A DNA stretch of 18,903 nt from JBAYJY01 sp041664945 (GTDB taxonomy: Bacteria; UBP15; UBA6099): positions 1 to 18,903 of the forward strand of contig JBAYJY010000086.1 in NCBI GenBank assembly GCA_041664945.1. Reading direction: 5' to 3'. A program made the translations under genes and the position numbers. Under the pieces are notes generated by a model that was not told the origin of the DNA, ran no database searches, and worked only from the letters and a program-made list of their open reading frames with translations. Positions 14,842 to 18,903 of this stretch are shown one piece after another. Numbering within the stretch: position 1 is the first letter of the stretch; every line of letters starts with the position of its first letter.

Positions 14842-15027
14842 ATGCATTCCGGACGGAGCGCCCGTTTCGGCGTAAAAGAATTTGCGTTGAAACTGAGTCG
14901 CGATGCATCCAGCGTCGTTTTTCCGCTGGGAACCGCGTCAATAGCGCGGGCATGCGTCAACATGGAAAATATGACATCGGACAGCGAACGAAAAACAACG
15001 GCCATGGGCCGGCGGTTCGCAAAATAA
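14842..15027 (+). CDS. Doubtful small ORF in the helicase leader
   Basis: An open frame of 61 codons runs from ATG 14842 to a stop at 15025-15027. The frame is open without a stop from 14767, where only CTG is available. I recognise no family. Codons look compatible with the rest of the genome. A partial GGAA lies only three bases before the ATG. An overlapping minus-strand frame (14817-15005, 62 codons) looks equally plausible, so coding on either strand is unproven. It could be a leader ORF, a decayed gene remnant or noncoding leader. Confidence 0.2.
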   Translation: MHSGRSARFGVKEFALKLSRDASSVVFPLGTASIARACVNMENMTSDSERKTTAMGRRFAK

Positions 15028-15033
15028 AAGGAA

Positions 15034-15052
15034 ACGGCGGCAAAGCCGCCGT
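15034..15052 (+). promoter_or_regulatory. Stable hairpin just upstream of the helicase start
   Basis: ACGGCGGC (15034-15041) and GCCGCCGT (15045-15052) form a perfect 8-bp GC-rich stem with an AAA loop. It stands between a purine-rich AAAAGGAAA (15026-15034) and the helicase start codons (GTG 15055, ATG 15067). It would influence ribosome access, or shorten the distance between GGA and the start when folded. No T-run follows, so it is not a standard terminator. Confidence 0.5.
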
Positions 15053-15066
15053 AAGTGAAAGTTGTT

Positions 15067-16398
15067 ATGAATTTTGAAGAGTTAAATCTGATTTCCCCAC
15101 TGCTTAAAGCGGTGAAAGCGGAAGGATACGAAACGCCGACTCCTATTCAGGAACAGGCGATTCCGCATGTTCTGGCAGGGAAAGACATCCTCGGATGCGC
15201 GCAAACCGGAACGGGCAAAACCGCCGCGTTCGCATTGCCGATCCTTCAGAAGCTTTGCGAGAAGCAAAGTCCGATCGGCCGCCCGATTCGCGCTCTGACG
15301 CTCACGCCGACCCGTGAACTGGCCTCGCAGATCGGCGATAGTTTCGCCACTTATGGCAAAAACACCGGCCTTCGCCACTTGGTCATTTTCGGCGGCGTTA
15401 ACCAGCGCCCGCAGGCCGCAGCCCTTCATCGCGGCGTTGATATTCTCATCGCGACTCCCGGCAGACTCCTCGATCTGACTTATCAAGGTCTGATCAATTA
15501 CTATGCTCTCGAAGTGTTCGTGCTCGACGAAGCCGACCGCATGCTCGACATGGGCTTCATCCACGACGTCAGAAAAATCGTCGACCTGCTTCCCGAAAAA
15601 AGGCAGACGCTGTTTTTCTCCGCGACTATGCCGAACGAGATCAAGAAATTCGCAGACAATATCCTGCACGACGCCGTTCAAGTAGCCGTTGCGCCGCCCT
15701 GCTCCACTGTCGACCTCATCGATCAATCGGTTTTCTTCGTCGAACGGATGGACAAACCGAATCTGCTCGCCCATCTGATGAAAGATCCGAAATTCAATCG
15801 CGTTCTCATCTTCACGCGCACTAAACACGGCGCTGACAAAGTCGCGAGCAATCTCGGCCGCAACAACATCAGAGCGGAAGCGATTCACGGAAACAAAGCT
15901 CAGAACGCCCGTGAACGCGCCCTCGATATGTTCAAGCAAGGCAGAATTCGAGCGCTCGTAGCCACTGATATCGCCTCGCGCGGCATCGATGTCGAGAATA
16001 TCTCTCACGTCATCAATTACGATCTGCCGAACGAATCTGAAAGCTACGTTCACCGAATCGGCCGCACAGGCCGCGCGGGCGCAGCCGGCGCAGCTATCGC
16101 TTTCTGCGACTCGACCGAACGGCCTTTCCTCGTTGATATCGAGCGGCTTATCAAGAAACGCATTCCTCACGCGATTGCTAATCCGTTCAGGTCGCATATT
16201 TCTCCTCCGTCTCCGACGGACCTTGAACCTCGCAGACAGACGCATGGCAATTTTAACAGCGGCTACAGACCGGTTCTTTCTCCCGCAGAGCGCAGCGGCG
16301 GCTCAAGACGCGGAGGCGGCAGCGGTTTCAAGGGCGACGGTTACAACAAGCAACGCAGCAGCTCACGTCCGGTTAACCGCGGCATGAAAAGCAAATAA
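15067..16398 (+). CDS. DEAD-box ATP-dependent RNA helicase, RhlE-like
   Basis: The protein has 443 residues and all helicase motifs: Q motif YETPTPIQ (21-28), motif I AQTGTGKT (45-52), Ia PTRELA, Ib TPGR, II DEAD (154-157), III SAT (185-187), IV LIFTRT, V ATDIASRGID (299-308) and VI HRIGRTGR (329-336). A basic Gly/Ser/Arg-rich tail (about 385-443) with SRRGGG is typical of RhlE-type RNA-binding extensions. It unwinds RNA in ribosome assembly or mRNA turnover, often at low temperature. ATG 15067 gives the usual family start MNFEELNL; an in-frame GTG at 15055 would add four residues. The gene is followed by its own terminator. It is probably unrelated to the carbohydrate genes. It is preceded by a long structured leader, as is known for some cold-regulated helicase genes. 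Confidence 0.95.
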   Translation: MNFEELNLISPLLKAVKAEGYETPTPIQEQAIPHVLAGKDILGCAQTGTGKTAAFALPILQKLCEKQSPIGRPIRALTLTPTRELASQIGDSFATYGKNTGLRHLVIFGGVNQRPQAAALHRGVDILIATPGRLLDLTYQGLINYYALEVFVLDEADRMLDMGFIHDVRKIVDLLPEKRQTLFFSATMPNEIKKFADNILHDAVQVAVAPPCSTVDLIDQSVFFVERMDKPNLLAHLMKDPKFNRVLIFTRTKHGADKVASNLGRNNIRAEAIHGNKAQNARERALDMFKQGRIRALVATDIASRGIDVENISHVINYDLPNESESYVHRIGRTGRAGAAGAAIAFCDSTERPFLVDIERLIKKRIPHAIANPFRSHISPPSPTDLEPRRQTHGNFNSGYRPVLSPAERSGGSRRGGGSGFKGDGYNKQRSSSRPVNRGMKSK

Positions 16399-16437
16399 GC
16401 CGTTTTACTTCTTAATAAGCTTCAAATAGCAGTTTTG

Positions 16438-16463
16438 AAAAGCCCTGAATAAGGGCTTTTTTT
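16438..16463 (+). terminator. Intrinsic terminator after the helicase gene
   Basis: AAAAGCCCT (16438-16446) pairs with AGGGCTTTT (16452-16460) around the loop GAATA, and the T-run continues to 16463. It lies 40 bases after the helicase stop codon. Confidence 0.9.
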
Positions 16464-16495
16464 GTCTGTTTGGCAATTTAATGCGAATAAGCATT

Positions 16496-16517
16496 CAATC
16501 CGTTGTCGCGCGGATTG
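16496..16517. repeat. Inverted repeat upstream of the GDPD promoter
   Basis: CAATCCG (16496-16502) and CGGATTG (16511-16517) are exact reverse complements with an 8-base loop. They end 29 bases before the -35 hexamer of the glycerophosphodiesterase promoter, a suitable place for an activator site. The function is a guess. Confidence 0.4.
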
Positions 16518-16546
16518 CTGTGCCCAAATATGATGCGCAACTCATA

Positions 16547-16575
16547 ATGACATAAATAAATAAAATCGCTATAAT
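16547..16575 (+). promoter_or_regulatory. Near-consensus sigma70 promoter of the GDPD gene
   Basis: ATGACA (16547-16552, five of six) and a perfect TATAAT (16570-16575) are separated by the ideal 17 bases. Transcription would start near 16582. The ribosome binding site AAGGTGG (16611-16617) lies six bases before the ATG at 16624. Confidence 0.75.
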
Positions 16576-16623
16576 TCATATCCTGCCGCGGGCGGTTGTT
16601 TAAGAAAGAAAAGGTGGTCTCAA

Positions 16624-17451
16624 ATGCACAATTCACATAAAGACAATATATCCGGACTTTTTACATTACTGGTTTGTTTTTGTCTTCTGTCCACTACGCT
16701 GTCTTTGCTTGCGACTCAACGAGTGATGAGCGCTGAAACATTGAAGAAGCCGCTGCTTGTCGCGCACAGAGGCGCGAATCTTGAAGCCGACGAAAATACC
16801 TTGAAGGCTTACAAACTCGCGATTCAATACGGAATGGATTATATCGAGTGCGATCCGCGGCTCACCAAAGACGGCGTCTTCGTTATCATGCACGACGGCA
16901 ATGTTAACCGAATGACAAATGGAACAGGAAAGATTTCCGACATGACGCTGGCGGAGATCAGAGCGCTAAAAACCAGGAACGGCGAACAAATCCCTACGCT
17001 CGAAGAAGTTTTGTCGCTCGCTAAGGAAAATGGAGTTCGCGTTTATCTCGACACAAAAGGATTCGACGATTCATACATGGAGCAACTTGTCGCGCAAGTC
17101 AAAAAATCGGAAATGAGCGACAAGGTTATGGCTGGTCTTTGGATGATCGAACAACTCAAGTTCATGCAGAAGAATTACCCTGAGATTGCCAAGAGCATCC
17201 CCTATCCCACGCCTATGTCGAGTATGAAAACAGCGAAAAAGTCTGGCGCGAACTGGGTCGGCACGATTTTGGATCAAGCTACCCCGGCGGCGATTAAGAA
17301 AGCCGACGAAGCCGGCCTTAAAATGATTACGCTGGAGATTAATGACAAGGAAACAATGATTCGTAAAATCAATGATGGCTTGCAAGTCATTCAGACAGAC
17401 GACCCGAAGCTCCTTCGTTCGGTCATCGATGAAATGTTCGTATCAAAATAG
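16624..17451 (+). CDS. Exported glycerophosphodiester phosphodiesterase
   Basis: The protein has 275 residues. A hydrophobic signal segment (about 11-30, probable cleavage near VMSA, residue 36) precedes a GDPD TIM-barrel domain. Catalytic features are complete: the HRG motif (H48, R49), E57-N-T, E75-x-D77 (IECDP), the second catalytic His H90 (MHD), and the GDPD-specific insertion after it. The family hydrolyses glycerophosphodiesters such as glycerophosphocholine or teichoic-acid fragments to glycerol 3-phosphate and an alcohol. The signal peptide places it in the periplasm or outside. It is monocistronic between the helicase terminator and the convergent GH106-like gene. The name ugpQ/glpQ is not used because orthology cannot be shown. 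Confidence 0.92.
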   Translation: MHNSHKDNISGLFTLLVCFCLLSTTLSLLATQRVMSAETLKKPLLVAHRGANLEADENTLKAYKLAIQYGMDYIECDPRLTKDGVFVIMHDGNVNRMTNGTGKISDMTLAEIRALKTRNGEQIPTLEEVLSLAKENGVRVYLDTKGFDDSYMEQLVAQVKKSEMSDKVMAGLWMIEQLKFMQKNYPEIAKSIPYPTPMSSMKTAKKSGANWVGTILDQATPAAIKKADEAGLKMITLEINDKETMIRKINDGLQVIQTDDPKLLRSVIDEMFVSK

Positions 17452-17496
17452 GTCATTTCGGAAAAACATCGCTATTTAATAGTTAACGGCTTTTCA

Positions 17497-18903
17497 TTAA
17501 TAATAGCTTACCGGATATAAGCGCACAGGCCCGATTAGCCCGGATTCCATAGGTTGCCAATTCGACGCATCGAAGGATTTATAATTTACATCGACAATAT
17601 TCGCGTCTCTGAAATATTTCCATCTCGCTCCGCGTTTCTCAAGCGAAATAATGCGGTTTGCAGAAAGATTTGTAACTTCAATTTCCAGTTTATTTGCTCC
17701 TTCTTTAACGAACCTATATGCAGGAATACGGAAAGGCGCGCTCCATACAGTTCCGATCTCATGTCCATTTAATCTGACTCGCGCGCTTTCAGCGACGCGG
17801 CCGAGGTCTATCATCCAGTCATCCGCCTTAAAAGCCGGCATCTGAAAATCTATCGAATAAACACCAGTTCCGGAAAAATATTTCTCATTTTTACCTCCGA
17901 ACTCCGTCCACGATATGAGTTTTGATATCTTCCGTTCTTCAGGAATTATCGCGCCGCCCTCAATAAACTTAACATTCCATTCGCCGGTTATTTCAAACGG
18001 CTCTTTTCGCATAGATATATACTTCCACGCGTCTTCCTTATCATACGCATCGTTAAACGTTTGAAGAATCAACGATTCGCCCGGTTCGAGTTGAAGATAA
18101 ACCTGTGTGTTCGAGTTTTCATCACGCCGCGTTTTTGCGATGCCTTTCTTATAATGCAAAGGATCGAAAATCATCGCTGATTTTGCCTCAACAGCGAGCT
18201 GAACCCAGCCATCAAGCGGCTTAGCGCCTAAGTTCGACATGAAATATAAATTACCGTTTTCATTAATTCTTCTTATGAATTTAATTCCATTATCGACAAC
18301 CTGTTCTCTTTTCACATTCGCACGGAGCAGCGCATCTTCAATGTTATTGCCTATGAGAATGAGCCCGCCGCCTGTTTTCGTTTCGGACATTTCAGGTTTT
18401 GATGATATCGGCGCGCCTGATTGCCGTATCAGTTGTTTCAATTTATCGCGGCGCTGTTCAAGGTTGCCGTAACCCGGAACATCAGACGGGATGCCCCCTT
18501 CAAAAATCACAACGGCGCCTTTTTTTGCGAGACTTAGTATTTTCTCCATTGTTTCAACAGGAATATGCCCTGTTCCCGGAATCACGAGCGCGCGCCAAGT
18601 TGAATTTCCTGAAATTAACTGTCCGTTATCTACATCGAATTTCGTAAGAAGCCTGTCTGAAACAAAATCAAACGTATAACCGCGCGCCCACAAAAAGTCG
18701 GCTGTCTTTCCGAACTCGCTCTTGTAGAGCCATTCCGAGGCGTCATGCACAGTAAACTGCATTTCCAATTTCCGAGCTTCTCCGATTTTAGAAAAATTGT
18801 CGTGAATCGGCCAATAAAGAAGAACATCATTTTCAGAGCGTCCAGATTGAAGAAATGATTGGACACGCGAAATATATTCCGTTAGTTTAGGAAAATCCTT
18901 ATA
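17497..18903 (-). CDS. GH106-like alpha-L-rhamnosidase, C-terminal part (truncated by window edge)
   Basis: The frame is open from the stop at 17497-17499 to the window end, so the 468 visible residues are a C-terminal part whose start lies beyond 18903. An internal ATG at 18768 is not the real start, because coding-like sequence (YISRVQSFLQSG, DVLLYWPIHDNF) continues upstream of it. The visible part has a flavodoxin-like segment (RALVIPGTGHIPVETMEKI, VVIFEGGIPSDVPGY), a beta-rich region (NLYFMSNL), and a C-terminal galactose-binding-like domain with VRLNGHEIGTVWSAPFRI, VTNLSANRI and GLIGPVRLYP. This order fits the GH106 rhamnosidase/GH2-like sugar-binding pattern. The catalytic barrel is mostly outside the window, so neither active-site residues nor a signal peptide can be checked. 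The enzyme would remove terminal alpha-L-rhamnose, if the family call is right. Confidence 0.75.
   Translation of the reverse strand, partial: YKDFPKLTEYISRVQSFLQSGRSENDVLLYWPIHDNFSKIGEARKLEMQFTVHDASEWLYKSEFGKTADFLWARGYTFDFVSDRLLTKFDVDNGQLISGNSTWRALVIPGTGHIPVETMEKILSLAKKGAVVIFEGGIPSDVPGYGNLEQRRDKLKQLIRQSGAPISSKPEMSETKTGGGLILIGNNIEDALLRANVKREQVVDNGIKFIRRINENGNLYFMSNLGAKPLDGWVQLAVEAKSAMIFDPLHYKKGIAKTRRDENSNTQVYLQLEPGESLILQTFNDAYDKEDAWKYISMRKEPFEITGEWNVKFIEGGAIIPEERKISKLISWTEFGGKNEKYFSGTGVYSIDFQMPAFKADDWMIDLGRVAESARVRLNGHEIGTVWSAPFRIPAYRFVKEGANKLEIEVTNLSANRIISLEKRGARWKYFRDANIVDVNYKSFDASNWQPMESGLIGPVRLYPVSYY

Noticed and set aside
15082..16245. Long (387-codon) open frame on the minus strand
   Set aside because: It lies wholly antisense to the helicase gene, whose full set of DEAD-box motifs proves the plus strand is coding. 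Codon bias of the sense gene keeps the antisense frame open, and the translation has no recognisable domain.
18768..18770. ATG at 18768 as the start of the GH106-like gene
   Set aside because: The same frame continues 45 codons to the window end with protein-like sequence, so the gene is truncated rather than starting here.
1..18903. CRISPR array, insertion sequence, phage genes or toxin-antitoxin pair
   Set aside because: No regularly spaced repeats, transposase, integrase or paired small toxin-like ORFs were seen anywhere in the window.
1..18903. Classical Bacteroidetes-type polysaccharide utilisation locus
   Set aside because: No SusC/SusD-like, TonB-dependent, ECF-sigma or hybrid two-component genes are present, and the glycan genes lie on alternating strands.

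Overview
This window looks like an accessory stretch of chromosome from a Gram-negative-type, polysaccharide-degrading bacterium of intermediate GC content (estimated by eye at just under 50%). Many exported enzymes carry classical Sec signal peptides. The mix (heparinase II/III-like lyase, GH31, GH94, GH106-like, phosphodiester glycosidase, Gfo/Idh/MocA oxidoreductase, He_PIG-type Ig domains) resembles genomes of the PVC group (Lentisphaerota, Kiritimatiellota, Planctomycetota) or similar glycan specialists. No 16S rRNA or other phylogenetic marker is present, so this is only an inference. There is no SusC/SusD pair, sulfatase, transporter, transposase, phage gene or CRISPR array.

Layout. 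1-166: a regulatory region with a perfect 10-bp inverted repeat. 167-2227 (+): secreted heparinase II/III-like lyase. 2253-3389 (-): secreted phosphodiester glycosidase (NAGPA/DUF2233 family), convergent with the lyase. 3517-6464 (+): a two-gene cytoplasmic unit, NUDIX hydrolase then a GH94-type phosphorylase that has no standard start codon. 6483-8522 (-): secreted orphan protein with Ig-like repeats and a probable alpha-barrel domain. 8750-8821 (+): tRNA-Val(UAC) with its own promoter. 8888-13387 (-): a tight three-gene operon of exported proteins, GH31 alpha-glycosidase, metallophosphoesterase (TAATG overlap) and a beta-propeller-like protein. 13512-14513 (-): Gfo/Idh/MocA oxidoreductase of the GFOR/dihydrodiol dehydrogenase type. 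14514-15066: a long intergenic region with several inverted repeats. 15067-16398 (+): RhlE-like DEAD-box RNA helicase with an intrinsic terminator. 16624-17451 (+): exported glycerophosphodiester phosphodiesterase behind a near-consensus promoter. 17497-18903 (-): C-terminal part of a GH106-like alpha-L-rhamnosidase, cut by the window edge.

How the genes may work together. Exported lyase, GH31, GH106-like, phosphodiester glycosidase, phosphoesterase and GDPD activities could break down an external or envelope glycan, possibly one carrying phosphodiester substituents. The cytoplasmic GH94-type enzyme would phosphorolyse an imported oligosaccharide to a sugar 1-phosphate, and the oxidoreductase could process a released sugar. 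Strand changes show that these are at least six transcription units rather than one polysaccharide-utilisation operon, so the shared purpose is inferred and not shown. The helicase and the tRNA are housekeeping genes set among them.

Most worth a second look: the missing start codon of the GH94-type gene, the orphan Ig/toroid protein, the GH31-phosphoesterase-propeller operon, the number of phosphodiester-acting enzymes, and the structured helicase leader.
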